Positions 27,503 through 37,211 are shown, counted from the stretch's first letter. The stretch: 64,000 nucleotides of DNA from Prochlorococcaceae cyanobacterium jk18x22bins.40 (GCA_022826155.1 JAJDVL010000046.1:1-64000), one strand, 5' to 3'. Numbers and translations: made by a program. Notes: generated by a model from the letters alone, not told the origin.

Positions 27503-28288
27503 ATGTTTCGCCTGCGCAAAGAGTTTCCGCAGAGCACACGGCGGGCCAAGGAGCAACGGAGTCGTCTGTTGGGGTTGGGAGCTGTTGTCCTGTCCCTGGC
27601 CGTGGCCAGCCTCATGCGCCAAGTGATTGGCGAGGCTTTTATGGAGGCTTATGCTGTCCTCAGTCGCCCCTTCTGGCCTGGCCCCAGCCAACTCCAATGG
27701 GTGCGGCAGGCGGAAGAGGTGGCCAACATGGAGCGTCTCATCCTGCTGGAGAAGGAAAATCAGCGCCTCAAGGAGTTGATCGGGTTGCCCTCTGTCCCAC
27801 GGGGCAGCAGCTTGAGGGCGCCGGTCATTGCCCGCAGTCCGGCGATTTGGTGGCGGCAACTCACCCTGGGCCGCGGCAGTCGCCACGGCATTCGCGTTGG
27901 CTATGCGGTGGTGGCGCCAGGGGGCTTGATTGGTCGCATCACCGCCGTGACCGTCAACACGGCCCAGGTCACCCTCATCACGGATCCCACCAGCCGCGTT
28001 GGCGTCCTGGTGACCCGCACCAATCACCACGGCCTGCTCAGTGGCCTTGGTTCCGGCCGTCCGGTGCTGCGCTTCCTCACGGAAAACCCCCGCACCATCC
28101 CGGGAGACGTGGTGGTGACCTCGTCCGCCAGCACCCTGGTGCCTGGCGGCATTCCCGTCGGGGTGGTGCAAAATGTTGATCGCAATCGGGCTCCCGCCCC
28201 TGAAGCCGTGGTCCAGCCCAGCGCCCCCATTGACGCCATTGCCTGGGCTGACGTGTTGCTGCAAGACCCCCCTGAGCTGGCCCAATGA
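27503..28288 (+). CDS. mreC: Rod shape-determining protein MreC
   Basis: 261-residue bitopic periplasmic protein that links MreB to the wall synthases. It has an N-terminal cytoplasmic patch, a membrane helix (LLGLGAVVLSLAVASLM), a coiled coil (EEVANMERLILLEKENQRLK) and a beta-barrel C-terminal region (APVIARSPAIWWRQLTLGRG, VTLITDPTSRVGVLV). It overlaps mreD by four bases (ATGA). Confidence 0.92.
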   Translation: MFRLRKEFPQSTRRAKEQRSRLLGLGAVVLSLAVASLMRQVIGEAFMEAYAVLSRPFWPGPSQLQWVRQAEEVANMERLILLEKENQRLKELIGLPSVPRGSSLRAPVIARSPAIWWRQLTLGRGSRHGIRVGYAVVAPGGLIGRITAVTVNTAQVTLITDPTSRVGVLVTRTNHHGLLSGLGSGRPVLRFLTENPRTIPGDVVVTSSASTLVPGGIPVGVVQNVDRNRAPAPEAVVQPSAPIDAIAWADVLLQDPPELAQ

Positions 28289-28884
28289 GATCCGCCACCG
28301 CCTCGCCCCCATCCGTGCTCATCGGCGCTGGCGTAACGGGTCTTGTGGTGCTGCTGCTGTCCCTGTCGTCCCCTGGCTGGCTCAGGCTTGGTGGGGTTGG
28401 TCCCAACTGGCTGGTCCTGTGGCTGTTGCCCTGGGCCCTGTCCCAAGGTCTCAGGGCTGGCCTCATCGGCGCTTGCCTCCTGGGCTTTGCCCTGGAGGCC
28501 ATGACCATTGGGTCCGCAACACCTCTCTATGGCCTGGCCTTGCTGGCCTGGTTCTGGGGACGCCGAACCGGGTATCGCCACGTCAGCCCCCCCAGCCCTG
28601 TCGCCCTGGCCATCCAGGCCAGCTTCGGTTCCCTCCTCGTCGACGTCACGTTGATGGTGCAATTACGCCTCCTGGCTGACCCCCGCGCCAGTCACCTCCA
28701 GCCTGGTTCAGGCATTCTCTCCAGTGACGTGGCGGCGGCGGGTTGGTTTGGTCGGGAGATTACCAGTGCCGGCTTGCATGGAACCATAGCTGCTGCCCTG
28801 GTGACGGGATTCCTGGCGCCCCTTGTGGGCACCCTATTGCTGCGGCTGTGGTGCCCTCCGGACCGGAGTCACCGCCATGGCTAA
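28285..28884 (+). CDS. mreD: Rod shape-determining protein MreD
   Basis: 199-residue hydrophobic protein with about five membrane helices (for example LVVLLLSLSSPGWL, WLVLWLLPWALSQGLRAG). Identity rests mainly on hydropathy, length and its place after mreC, since MreD is poorly conserved; GVGPNWLVLWLLPWAL resembles cyanobacterial members. The start overlaps mreC, and the end overlaps the next gene by eight bases. Confidence 0.83.
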   Translation: MRSATASPPSVLIGAGVTGLVVLLLSLSSPGWLRLGGVGPNWLVLWLLPWALSQGLRAGLIGACLLGFALEAMTIGSATPLYGLALLAWFWGRRTGYRHVSPPSPVALAIQASFGSLLVDVTLMVQLRLLADPRASHLQPGSGILSSDVAAAGWFGREITSAGLHGTIAAALVTGFLAPLVGTLLLRLWCPPDRSHRHG

Positions 28885-30211
28885 AGGTTCTCCATCCCGC
28901 CCTCGCTCCTGGTGCCGGCACGGCCATGTCTGGCTCACCACGCTGCTGTTCCCCCTGCTTCTGGCCCTCCAGTCCTGTGGCGCCCGTCCCCCGGCACGGC
29001 AACTGGAGGTGTGGACCCTTCAACTCTCACCCAAGTTTGACGCCTATATGAAGGGGCTGGTGGACCAGTGGGAGGCCCGGAATCCTGACGTTGATGTGCG
29101 CTGGACCGATATTCCCTGGGGAGCGGTGGAGCAGAAGCTGTTGGCAGCGGTGTTTGCCCGCACCGCACCGGACGTGGTGAACCTGAACCCCAAATTCGCT
29201 GCCAAGCTCGCCAGTCGGGGTGGGCTGCTGGATCTGGATCAGCACGTGAGTCCGGAGGAGCGTGAACGGTACCTGGAGGGAGCCTGGCAGTCCAGCACAG
29301 GCCCCATGGGCACCTTCGGGATCCCCTGGTACATCACCAGCCGAGTCACCCTGGTCAACGGGGAGTTGTTGGACGCCGCCGGCTACCGTCAGCCACCGGC
29401 GCGGTGGCAAGACCTGCCAGCCTTTGCCAAGGCTGTCAAGAACGCCACAGGCCACCATGCCTTATTTGTCTCTGTGGTGCCCGAAGACTCCGCAGAAATT
29501 CTGGAATCTTTTGTGCAAATGGGGGTGCAACTGCTGGATGGGCAGAAGCAGGCAGCGTTTAACACCCCTGCGGGTCGGCGCGCCTTCAGCTTTTGGACAG
29601 ATCTCTACCGCCGTGGCCTGTTGCCCCGGGAGGTGGTGAGCCAAGGACATCGCCGCGCCATTGAGCTCTACCAATCCGGTGACGTGGCTCTTCTCTCCAC
29701 CAGTGCCGCGGCACTCAATTCCATTCGCACCAATGCGCCCGCCGTGGCGGCCCGCACCAGGGTGGCTCCACCCCTGACCGGACCCGACGGCAGCGCCAAC
29801 GTGGCCGTCATGAACCTGGTGGTGCCTGAGCAATCCGATCAACCGGAAGAGGCGGTGGACTTCGCTCTGTTCCTCACCAATCCCGCCAACCAGTACAACT
29901 TCGCCAAAGCCTCCGGCACTCTCCCCTCTGTGGACGAGGCCATGGTTGCCCTCAAGCAGGACGTCCGCCAGGACCGGAAGGGTCTCAAGCCAGGGGATAA
30001 GGCAGCGGCCCAGGCGTTGTCCGCCCAGGAGGTGAGTCTTCGCGCCCTGGAGCGAGGCCGGGTGCTGGTTCCTGCGGACCCGGAGATCAAGCAACTGCAA
30101 GCCGTGATCTACAACCATCTGCAGCGGGCCATGCTGGGTCAGCTCTCCCCTGAAGAGGCTGTGGAAGCCGCCGCTGCTGCGTGGAATCGCCATGTCAAGC
30201 AATCCCCGTAA
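28877..30211 (+). CDS. ABC-type sugar-binding lipoprotein (family 1 extracellular solute-binding)
   Basis: 444-residue periplasmic binding protein. The signal peptide ends in a lipobox (LLALQSCGA), followed by a UgpB/MalE-like fold: LEVWTLQLSPKFDAYMK, DVNVRW-like DVDVRWTDIPWG, FGIPWYITSRVTLVN and LTNPANQYNFAKASGTLPS. The ligand is unknown; a carbohydrate or compatible solute is plausible. No permease or ATPase genes lie nearby, so it must use components encoded elsewhere. ATG 28877 overlaps the mreD end. The position between mre genes and rpaB is one I recall from picocyanobacteria. Confidence 0.85.
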   Translation: MAKGSPSRPRSWCRHGHVWLTTLLFPLLLALQSCGARPPARQLEVWTLQLSPKFDAYMKGLVDQWEARNPDVDVRWTDIPWGAVEQKLLAAVFARTAPDVVNLNPKFAAKLASRGGLLDLDQHVSPEERERYLEGAWQSSTGPMGTFGIPWYITSRVTLVNGELLDAAGYRQPPARWQDLPAFAKAVKNATGHHALFVSVVPEDSAEILESFVQMGVQLLDGQKQAAFNTPAGRRAFSFWTDLYRRGLLPREVVSQGHRRAIELYQSGDVALLSTSAAALNSIRTNAPAVAARTRVAPPLTGPDGSANVAVMNLVVPEQSDQPEEAVDFALFLTNPANQYNFAKASGTLPSVDEAMVALKQDVRQDRKGLKPGDKAAAQALSAQEVSLRALERGRVLVPADPEIKQLQAVIYNHLQRAMLGQLSPEEAVEAAAAAWNRHVKQSP

Positions 30212-30278
30212 CCGTTGTGGGCCACCATGGGCGGATTGGGGTCTGTAGGCTTCATCAACAACTGCAACTTCTTTGTTG

Positions 30279-31154
30279 ATGGAGTCGGAGCTTCAGCCCA
30301 ACACGTCTCCGGTGGCTAAAGGCGTGAACGGCTGTTCAGGGACCCAGCAGCAACAATCTCCAGGAGATGGACCCTCGCTTGAGGAGGCCCAGGGCGCAGT
30401 GGCCACCCCTCGCAAGCGTCTGCTGGTGGTGGATGACGAGCCTGCTGTGCGGCGCATCCTGGAGACCCGCCTGCGCATGGCCGGCTACACCGTGATCCTG
30501 GCTGGGGACGGGGAAGAGGCCCTCAGTCAATTTTACCGGGAACAGCCCGACCTTGTGGTGTTGGACGTGATGCTGCCCAAGCTGGACGGCTTTGGCGTCT
30601 GCCGCCAACTGCGGGCTGAATCCAGCGTGCCCATCATCATTGTTTCGGCGCTGGACAATACCAGCGAGAAGGTGGCTGGCCTGGAGTTGGGGGCAGACGA
30701 CTACCTGCCCAAGCCCTTTGCGCCCCGTGAGCTGGAAATGCGCATTGCCGCCGTTCTTCGCCGCCAGGAGGTGACTGCTGTGCCACAACCTTCCGTTCCA
30801 CGGGAGTCGCGTCACCAGACCGGCATCATCCGCGCCGGCCGTTTGGTGATTGATACCAACCGCCGTCAAGTGACCTGCAAGGGTGAGCGCTTGGGACTCA
30901 CCTACACGGAGTTCAGCTTGTTGGAGCTTCTGTTCCGTGAACCGGGGACGGTGGTGCCCCGCGCCACCATCCTGGAAGAGCTCTGGGGCTATCCGCCCCG
31001 CAAGGCCACCAACCTGCGGGTGGTGGACGTCTACGTGGCCCGACTGCGCAACAAACTGGAGCCGGACCCCCGCAATCCCGAGCTGATCCTTACCGTACGG
31101 GGAACCGGCTATGTCTCCCAAGGGGTCACCAGTGTGTCCCCCGCCAGCAGTTGA
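30279..31154 (+). CDS. rpaB: OmpR-type response regulator RpaB
   Basis: 291-residue two-component regulator that in cyanobacteria controls high-light genes and photosystem gene expression with the kinase NblS. The receiver domain (about residues 45-160) carries [20 protein letters not shown], the phospho-acceptor Asp in [16 protein letters not shown] and the lysine in [16 protein letters not shown]. The C-terminal winged helix reads [18 protein letters not shown] and [16 protein letters not shown] roughly 40-residue disordered N-terminal extension precedes the receiver. Assignment to RpaB rather than a paralogue rests on close resemblance and on the lysS neighbour. Confidence 0.87.
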   Translation: MESELQPNTSPVAKGVNGCSGTQQQQSPGDGPSLEEAQGAVATPRKRLLVVDDEPAVRRILETRLRMAGYTVILAGDGEEALSQFYREQPDLVVLDVMLPKLDGFGVCRQLRAESSVPIIIVSALDNTSEKVAGLELGADDYLPKPFAPRELEMRIAAVLRRQEVTAVPQPSVPRESRHQTGIIRAGRLVIDTNRRQVTCKGERLGLTYTEFSLLELLFREPGTVVPRATILEELWGYPPRKATNLRVVDVYVARLRNKLEPDPRNPELILTVRGTGYVSQGVTSVSPASS

Positions 31155-31173
31155 GGGCAGCCTGACCAGCAAG

Positions 31174-32700
31174 ATGGCCAGGAGTGATCGGGTTGCACCC
31201 TTGTCCGAGCTACGCGCCACGCGCCTGCAAAAAGCCCACGTCTTGCGCCAACTGGGCTACGGGCCCTATGCCTTGGGCTTTGCCCCCAGCCATCGTCTCC
31301 AGGACCTCCAGCGGGACCATGGCGACTTGCCCAAAGGCGATGAGCGGGACGTTGCCGTTCAGGTGGCGGGTCGTGTGATGGCGCGGCGGGTGCTGGGCAA
31401 GCTGGCTTTCTTCCAGTTGCAGGACGAGACGGGCGCCATCCAACTCTTCCTTGAGAGGGCCACCCTGGCCGAAGGGATGCCGGAGGATCCGGAGACCTTT
31501 GCCCACGTCACGGGTCTTGTGGACAGCGGGGATGTTCTGGGGGTGTGGGGCACCCTGCGGCGCACAGACCGTGGTGAATTGTCCGTGAAGGTGCGGCGCT
31601 GGACAGTGCTCAGCAAAGCCCTGCTCCCCCTGCCGGACAAATGGCATGGCCTCACCGACGTGGAAAAGCGTTACCGCCAGCGCTACCTGGACTTGATCGT
31701 GACCCCCCGGGCTCGCCAGACCTTACGTCGCCGTGCCCGATTGGTGGGCGCCATCCGCCGCTACCTGGACGAGAAGGACTTTCTGGAGATTGAGACGCCG
31801 GTGCTGCAGGCCGAGGCGGGTGGGGCCGATGCCCGTCCTTTTCAAACCCATCACCACAGCCTGGATCTACCCCTCTATCTGCGCATTGCCACGGAACTCC
31901 ACTTGAAGCGTTTGATCGTGGGGGGGTTCGAGCGGGTCTACGAGTTGGGGCGCATTTTCCGCAATGAAGGCATCAGCACCCGCCATAACCCGGAATTCAC
32001 GTCGGTGGAGATTTACCAGGCCTATGGCGACTATCGGGACATGCTGAAGCTGACAGAAGACCTGATCAGCATCGTCACCCAACAGGTGTGTGGCTCCACC
32101 ACCCTGGAGTACCAGGGCCAAACCATCGACTTGACGCCCCCATGGCGTCAAGCCACGATGCACCAACTGGTCCAGGAGGCAACAGGTCTTGACTTTGCCC
32201 GGTTCCCCGGCGTTGCGGAGGCTGGTGCAGCCATGGCCGCGGCTGGTCTGGAGGTTCCCCCCATGGCAGACAGCCTGGGTCGCCTCCTGAACGAAGCCTT
32301 TGAACAAAAGGTGGAGCCCCGATTGATCCAGCCCACCTTTGTGCTGGACTATCCCGTGGAGATCTCGCCTTTGGCCCGGCCCCACCGGAGCGCGCCAGGG
32401 CTGGTGGAGCGTTTCGAGTTGTTCATCGCCGGCCGGGAGACCGCCAATTGTTTCAGTGAACTTACCGATCCCCTGGAGCAGCGCCGTCGGCTGGAAGCCC
32501 AGCAGGAACGCCGTGTTGCCGGAGACCTGGAGGCCCAGGGGGTGGACGAGGACTTTCTCACGGCGCTGGAGCACGGCATGCCCCCCACAGGGGGTCTGGG
32601 CATTGGCATTGACCGCCTGGCCATGGTGTTGACCGATTCTCCCAGCATCCGTGACGTCATTGCCTTCCCCTTGCTGCGTCCCACGGCGGAGGAGGGATGA
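31174..32700 (+). CDS. lysS: Lysyl-tRNA synthetase, class II
   Basis: 508-residue synthetase. It has an N-terminal OB-fold anticodon-binding domain ([20 protein letters not shown]) and a class II catalytic core with motif 1 ([20 protein letters not shown]), motif 2 ([18 protein letters not shown]) and motif 3 ([15 protein letters not shown]). I chose ATG 31174; a TTG at 31201 starting LSELRATRL is closer to the usual N-terminus. It lies 20 bases after rpaB. Confidence 0.95.
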   Translation: MARSDRVAPLSELRATRLQKAHVLRQLGYGPYALGFAPSHRLQDLQRDHGDLPKGDERDVAVQVAGRVMARRVLGKLAFFQLQDETGAIQLFLERATLAEGMPEDPETFAHVTGLVDSGDVLGVWGTLRRTDRGELSVKVRRWTVLSKALLPLPDKWHGLTDVEKRYRQRYLDLIVTPRARQTLRRRARLVGAIRRYLDEKDFLEIETPVLQAEAGGADARPFQTHHHSLDLPLYLRIATELHLKRLIVGGFERVYELGRIFRNEGISTRHNPEFTSVEIYQAYGDYRDMLKLTEDLISIVTQQVCGSTTLEYQGQTIDLTPPWRQATMHQLVQEATGLDFARFPGVAEAGAAMAAAGLEVPPMADSLGRLLNEAFEQKVEPRLIQPTFVLDYPVEISPLARPHRSAPGLVERFELFIAGRETANCFSELTDPLEQRRRLEAQQERRVAGDLEAQGVDEDFLTALEHGMPPTGGLGIGIDRLAMVLTDSPSIRDVIAFPLLRPTAEEG

Positions 32701-32768
32701 CGCTTGAGATAAGCTGACAACGGACATCGTGTTCCTTTCCTCTTGAGCAAGCTGGAGGTTCTTCCACC

Positions 32769-33032
32769 ATGAGCGGTGAACGGGTTGGTTTCCGGTTCAA
32801 ACACGCTGATGCGGTGATTAAGCGCAATCCCCAGGGGCGGTCCCGACGGGGCTGGGTCATGGAGCCTGTTGAGCAGGCCACCAGCCGTGGCACCAAGATG
32901 CCCGCCTACAGGATTCGCTGGCGCGATAGTGAACGTCCCGAGGTGGTGCTGCAGCACATGCTGATTGCCGATCCCGACGACACGCCACCCCCGGAAGGGG
33001 TCAGCCTTGATCCCAGCACCCCAACGCGCTAA
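32769..33032 (+). CDS. Conserved picocyanobacterial hypothetical protein
   Basis: 87 residues, basic and probably a small beta barrel: VGFRFKHADAVIKRNPQGRS, RRGWVMEPVEQATSRGTKMP and AYRIRWRDSERPEVVLQHML. I recall similar short proteins after lysS in marine picocyanobacteria, but no function. It converges with the hercynine helper gene, overlapping it by four bases. Confidence 0.72.
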   Translation: MSGERVGFRFKHADAVIKRNPQGRSRRGWVMEPVEQATSRGTKMPAYRIRWRDSERPEVVLQHMLIADPDDTPPPEGVSLDPSTPTR

Positions 33033-33511
33033 GCCCCCCCTTGACGCCGCAGTTCCCTCAGCTCCTGCTCCACCACGAAACTGGACCAGGCCTGTTGCAG
33101 GGAGGCAGGGGCTTCCGTCACCCGCCAACCGCTTCGTGCGGTTGCGGTGCGCCACCCCTCCGGGGGCAGAGACCCGATCCTCTCCAGCCGCTCCCACATC
33201 ACCTGACCCTCCTGGCGGCAGCGGCGCTCATGGTCGCTGCATTGGCGCGCCAGGGTGCTGTTGTGGCCGGCCAAGGCCTCTTGCCGGCGTTGGCGCCAGA
33301 GTTGAATGGCTTTCCCTTGCTGCAGTAGAACCCGGCGCAGCAGTTGAGCTTCCTGCAGAAGCCCCACCCAGCGGCTGGTCCCCGCAGACCGGGCCTGGCT
33401 GCCCTCATCCTCCTCCAGCAACGCCCCCTGGTCAGGGTGATTGGCCAGCCATGCGTCCAGCCATGTGTCCAACCTGTGGTCCAGGTCTTCAAGCCATTGC
33501 CGTGGCGTCAT
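33029..33511 (-). CDS. Hercynine metabolism protein (TIGR04376-like)
   Basis: 160-residue, largely helical protein. Its N-terminal amphipathic run (MTPRQWLEDLDHRLDTWLD) and the coiled-coil middle (LLQEAQLLRRVLLQQGKAIQ, HNSTLARQCSDHERRCRQEG) fit the family I know as TIGR04376, found with egtB/egtD in marine cyanobacteria. Its function is unknown; association with hercynine synthesis comes from gene neighbourhood. It is the last gene of the minus-strand egt run and overlaps the preceding small gene by 23 bases. Confidence 0.75.
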   Translation of the reverse strand: MTPRQWLEDLDHRLDTWLDAWLANHPDQGALLEEDEGSQARSAGTSRWVGLLQEAQLLRRVLLQQGKAIQLWRQRRQEALAGHNSTLARQCSDHERRCRQEGQVMWERLERIGSLPPEGWRTATARSGWRVTEAPASLQQAWSSFVVEQELRELRRQGGA

Positions 33512-33758
33512 GGTCAGGGGTTGGGGGGGATGACTTTTCCTGTCCGCCGGGCATGGGAGCAGACCCCATGGCCTCTTGCAGGGGCGAGAGCGCCCCGTCA
33601 CGGGAGCGCAGAATCACCTGGGTGAGGCGGGCCATGGCGCCCTCCCCCAGGTGTTCCCGGCTCATCCGGTCAAACACGCCCCGATAGAGAGACTCCAGTT
33701 CGGCAGCGAGTTGCTGTTGTACACGATGGGCAATGGCCCGTTGCTCCGCTTGTCCCAT
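33489..33758 (-). CDS. Hercynine metabolism small protein (TIGR04375-like)
   Basis: 89-residue helical protein (EQRAIAHRVQQQLAAELES, LYRGVFDRMSREHLGEGAMA, RLTQVILRSRDGALSP). The helical part matches the small companion protein of cyanobacterial hercynine clusters; the tail is low complexity. Role unknown. It lies six bases after egtD and overlaps the next helper gene, so all four minus-strand genes are likely one transcript. Confidence 0.75.
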   Translation of the reverse strand: MGQAEQRAIAHRVQQQLAAELESLYRGVFDRMSREHLGEGAMARLTQVILRSRDGALSPLQEAMGSAPMPGGQEKSSPPTPDHDATAMA

Positions 33759-33764
33759 GGCTGA

Positions 33765-34775
33765 TCAGCATGGCGAGAGGGATCCATGCTCCATCAAATG
33801 GAGGCTAAAGCGATCCTGGCCGTCACACCAGCGCCCCACGCCATGCCAACCCGCCTCCTGGGCAATGGCCTGCACCTCCTCCGCGCCCCACTTGTGGCTG
33901 TGCTCCGTGACGAGCGTCTCGCCGCTGGCCCAGGGAACCACAGTCTCCAACGGGGGAATGGACACCACCTGCTCCCGCTGGCTCACCAGAGCCATTTCAA
34001 TGCGTTGCTCGCTGGCGTCCCAGCGGGCCTGGTAGGCAAAGTGCCGTGGCTGAAAGTTGGCGCCCAGCTCCCGGTTCAGGCGCACCAGAAGATTGCGGGC
34101 AAACCGGGCGGAGACGCCTGCGGCATCGTCATAGGCCGCCTCCATGGCCGCGATGTCCTGGGGTTGGTCCATGCCGATCAGCAACAGGCTTCCAGGTCCC
34201 AGCAGGGTGGCCATGTGATGCAAGAGGGCCACGGCGCCGGCGCGGGAGCAGTTGCCCAGGGAACTGCCGGGGAAAAAGCCCAGCCGTTGACCGGCCAGGA
34301 GGGGATGATCCGGCAGGGCGGGCAGTTGCCCGTAGTCACAACAGACGGCCACCATGGACACCTGGGGGTGAAGCGTCTGGAGACCGATGCAGGCCCGATG
34401 CACATGGGTTGCGCTGATGTCCAGGGCCACGTAGGCGACAGGTTGAAGGGCATGGAGCAGGGGCGTCACCTTGTGGGCGCCGCCGGCGCCGAACTCCACA
34501 ACCGTGAGGGGCGCCGCGCCGTTGCGCCCGGCGCAGCAGTGCCCAACATGAGACCCATGGCGCTGCAGCAGATCCTTCTCCAAACGGGTGACGTGGTACT
34601 CCGGCTGTCGGCAAATGGCTTCAAAGAGCCGGGAGCCCTCCTGGTCGTAGAGCAGCCATGGGGGCAGTTGCCGCGGCTGCCTGGCCAGGCCCTGCGCCAC
34701 AGCGGCGCACACGTCGCCAGGGCTGGGATGCAGGTTGATCAGTTCCGGGCGCGTCAGCAGTGTGGGGCTCATCAA
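33765..34775 (-). CDS. egtD: L-histidine N(alpha)-trimethyltransferase
   Basis: SAM-dependent enzyme that trimethylates histidine to hercynine, the first step of ergothioneine synthesis. The 336-residue product has the family N-terminal segment PWLLYDQEGSRLFEAICRQP followed by EYHVTRLEKDLL, the SAM motif TVVEFGAGGAHKVTPLLHAL and the later GQRLGFFPGSSLGNC. The C-terminal part (SMEHGSL-like end) closes the active site. It overlaps egtB by four bases. Confidence 0.93.
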   Translation of the reverse strand: MMSPTLLTRPELINLHPSPGDVCAAVAQGLARQPRQLPPWLLYDQEGSRLFEAICRQPEYHVTRLEKDLLQRHGSHVGHCCAGRNGAAPLTVVEFGAGGAHKVTPLLHALQPVAYVALDISATHVHRACIGLQTLHPQVSMVAVCCDYGQLPALPDHPLLAGQRLGFFPGSSLGNCSRAGAVALLHHMATLLGPGSLLLIGMDQPQDIAAMEAAYDDAAGVSARFARNLLVRLNRELGANFQPRHFAYQARWDASEQRIEMALVSQREQVVSIPPLETVVPWASGETLVTEHSHKWGAEEVQAIAQEAGWHGVGRWCDGQDRFSLHLMEHGSLSPC

Positions 34776-36109
34776 AACAGGGATGCTGCATCACGGGCCA
34801 GGCGGAGACCAGAGGCCATCCAGCGGCTCCGAGGAGAGAAGAAGTTGCGGTAGGTGGACCGGTGGTGCCCAGCGGGCGTGAGGAAGCTGCCGCCCCGCAA
34901 CACAAACTGTGAACTCATGAACTTGCCATTGTATTCGCCCACCGCCCCCGACGGCGCCTGAAAGCCCGGATAGGGGCGATAGGGGCTGGCTGTCCACTCC
35001 CAAAGGTCTCCGAACACCTGCTGTACCACCGGGGATCCCGACAAGGCTGTGGCGCAACGGGGCTTGAGGCGCTGGCCATCCAGCCACTGACCGTCGCAGC
35101 AGGGTGCATGGCGGGCCATGGTTTCCCACTCCGCCTCCAGCGGCAAGCGGGCGCCGGCCCAGCGGGCATAGGCATCTGCTTCAAACCAGGAGAGGTGTCG
35201 CACGGGTGCATCGGCGTGGAGGGGACAGCGGCCCTCCAGGGTGAACTCCCACCGCCAACCTTCATGGTCCTTCCGCCAGTACCGGGGGGCCGTGACGTGG
35301 TGGTCATGACGCCAATGCCAACCCTCGTCCATCCAGTGGCGGCTGTCCTGATAGCCCCCGTCCGCCATGAACGCGGCGTACTCCCCGTTGGTCACCAGGC
35401 GATTTCCCATGGCAAAAGGTTCCAGCCACACCTGGTGGGCGGGTGACTCGTTGTCGAAGTGGAACCCCTCCCCCTGGTGGCCCAACCACACCAGCCCACC
35501 GGGGTGACGCCACCAACCCAGTGGCGGCGGAGAGGCTGGAGACGCCCTCGGGTGGGCTGGCCGGTCTTGATGAACTGGTGCGGCAAGGGCGTAGGCGGGC
35601 TCCAGGGGACTGCGGGAGAAGCCGTCCAGCAGATCCATGAGCAACAACTCCTGGTGTTGCTGCTCGTGGTTCAGGCCCAGCTCGGTTGTGGCCAGCAGTT
35701 GGCGGTGTTGGGGGGACGGCTCCAATCCTGCTTCCGTCTCCAGCCGCGCCATGAGCCGTTCCATGGACCCGTTCACCCGCTGGCGCCAGGCCAGAACCTG
35801 CCCCAGCGCCGGGCGGCTGAGCAGGCCCCGCTCCGGCCGGGGGTGGGGAGCGCCAATGGTGCGGTAGTAGCTGTTGAACAGGGTGCGCCACTGAACAGGC
35901 GCAGCTTGGTGCTGGGCATCGTGTTGCAGCAGGAACTGTTCAAAAAACCACGTGGTGTGAGCCAAGTGCCACTTGGCCGGACTGGCGTCAGCCATCCCCT
36001 GAAGCATCAAATCCTCCGGCTCCAGGCCATGGATCAGATCCTCGCTGGCTTGCCGGGTGGCCCGGAAACGCTGGGCGAGGCCCATGGTCTGCCGGCAGCC
36101 TCCGGGCAT
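34772..36109 (-). CDS. egtB: Hercynine oxygenase EgtB (sulfoxide synthase)
   Basis: Non-haem iron enzyme that uses O2 to join hercynine to a thiol donor. The N-terminal DinB-like domain supplies three iron ligands: His51 in KWHLAHTTWF, and His148 and His152 in LNHEQQHQELL. The C-terminal half is a formylglycine-generating-enzyme-like domain (GNRLVTNGEYAAFMADGGYQ, RLPLEAEWETMARH, GDLWEWTASPY, FVLRGGSFLTP). The start at 36109 is chosen; ATG 36085 is possible. Whether the donor is gamma-glutamylcysteine or cysteine cannot be told, but a cysteine synthase gene stands divergent next door. Confidence 0.92.
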   Translation of the reverse strand: MPGGCRQTMGLAQRFRATRQASEDLIHGLEPEDLMLQGMADASPAKWHLAHTTWFFEQFLLQHDAQHQAAPVQWRTLFNSYYRTIGAPHPRPERGLLSRPALGQVLAWRQRVNGSMERLMARLETEAGLEPSPQHRQLLATTELGLNHEQQHQELLLMDLLDGFSRSPLEPAYALAAPVHQDRPAHPRASPASPPPLGWWRHPGGLVWLGHQGEGFHFDNESPAHQVWLEPFAMGNRLVTNGEYAAFMADGGYQDSRHWMDEGWHWRHDHHVTAPRYWRKDHEGWRWEFTLEGRCPLHADAPVRHLSWFEADAYARWAGARLPLEAEWETMARHAPCCDGQWLDGQRLKPRCATALSGSPVVQQVFGDLWEWTASPYRPYPGFQAPSGAVGEYNGKFMSSQFVLRGGSFLTPAGHHRSTYRNFFSPRSRWMASGLRLARDAASLF

Positions 36110-36219
36110 GGCGTCCAATCTTCTGCTCCCACAGCCTATAGGGACCACTCCGTAAGAGACCTTGGGGAGAATGCCCGTGCAGTGGGTACCATCAGAGCCT
36201 GGACATTGGCAGGGGCACC

Positions 36220-37203
36220 ATGGTGGGCATGACCGAAGGTTTCGTGGAAGCCATCGGCAATACGCCACTCATTCGTCTGCGACGCCTCAGCGCGGCAACA
36301 GGTTGCCAGATCCTGGGCAAGGCGGAGTTCATGAATCCAGGGGGCTCGGTGAAGGACCGCGCCGCCCTTGGCATTGTGCAACAGGCCGAGGCCTCGGGCG
36401 CTCTGGTTCCGGGGGGGACCGTGGTGGAGGGAACGGCCGGCAATACGGGCATCGGCCTGGCCCACATCTGCAACGCCAAGGGCTACCGAACCCTGATCGT
36501 GATTCCCGAGACCCAATCCGAGGAGAAAATCACCCTGCTGCGCACCCTGGGGGCTGAAGTGCGCACGGTGCCCGCCGTGCCCTACCGGGACCCCAACAAC
36601 TACGTGAAATTCTCCGGTCGCCTGGCCGAGGAGCTACCGGGGGCCGTTTGGGCCAATCAGTTCGACAACACGGCCAATCGGGACGCCCACTACGCCACCA
36701 CGGGGCCGGAAATCTGGGAGCAAACCAGTGGCCGGGTGGACGCCTGGGTTGCGGCAACCGGCACGGGGGGCACCTATGCCGGGGTGGCCCACTATTTGAA
36801 GGAGCAAAATCCCGCTGTGCGCTGTGTGCTGGCGGACCCCCACGGCAGCGGTCTCCACGCCTGGTTCAGCACGGGAACCGCCAGCGTCAGCGGCTCCTCC
36901 GTCACCGAAGGGATTGGCAACAGCCGGGTCACCGCCAATCTGGCGGGCGCCCCTGTGGACGAGGCCGTCCGCGTTGACGATCAGACGGCCCTCAACACCA
37001 TCTACGACCTGCTCTGGCAGGAGGGACTGTTCATGGGGGGATCCGTGGGCATCAACGTGGCGGCGGCGGCGCAAGTGGCCCGGGAGATGGGTCCGGGCCA
37101 TTGCATTGTCACCGTGCTTTGTGATTCCGGCAGCCGCTACCAGTCCCGTTTGTTTGACGCCCAATGGCTGGCGCAGCGGGGCCTCCGGCAACCACGTCCA
37201 TAG
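36220..37203 (+). CDS. cysK: Cysteine synthase-like PLP enzyme, copy 2
   Basis: 327-residue O-acetylserine sulfhydrylase family member. The PLP lysine is in GGSVKDRAAL (Lys45), but the phosphate loop reads GTAGNTGIG rather than TSGNTG, and it has NQFDNTANRDAHYATTGPEI and GLFMGGSVGINVAAA, features of the 'cysteine synthase A' subgroup that differs from classical CysK. It starts about 110 bases from egtB in the opposite direction, so it may supply cysteine to hercynine metabolism (inference). ATG 36229 is an alternative start. Confidence 0.88.
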   Translation: MVGMTEGFVEAIGNTPLIRLRRLSAATGCQILGKAEFMNPGGSVKDRAALGIVQQAEASGALVPGGTVVEGTAGNTGIGLAHICNAKGYRTLIVIPETQSEEKITLLRTLGAEVRTVPAVPYRDPNNYVKFSGRLAEELPGAVWANQFDNTANRDAHYATTGPEIWEQTSGRVDAWVAATGTGGTYAGVAHYLKEQNPAVRCVLADPHGSGLHAWFSTGTASVSGSSVTEGIGNSRVTANLAGAPVDEAVRVDDQTALNTIYDLLWQEGLFMGGSVGINVAAAAQVAREMGPGHCIVTVLCDSGSRYQSRLFDAQWLAQRGLRQPRP

Positions 37204-37211
37204 GGGTGGCT

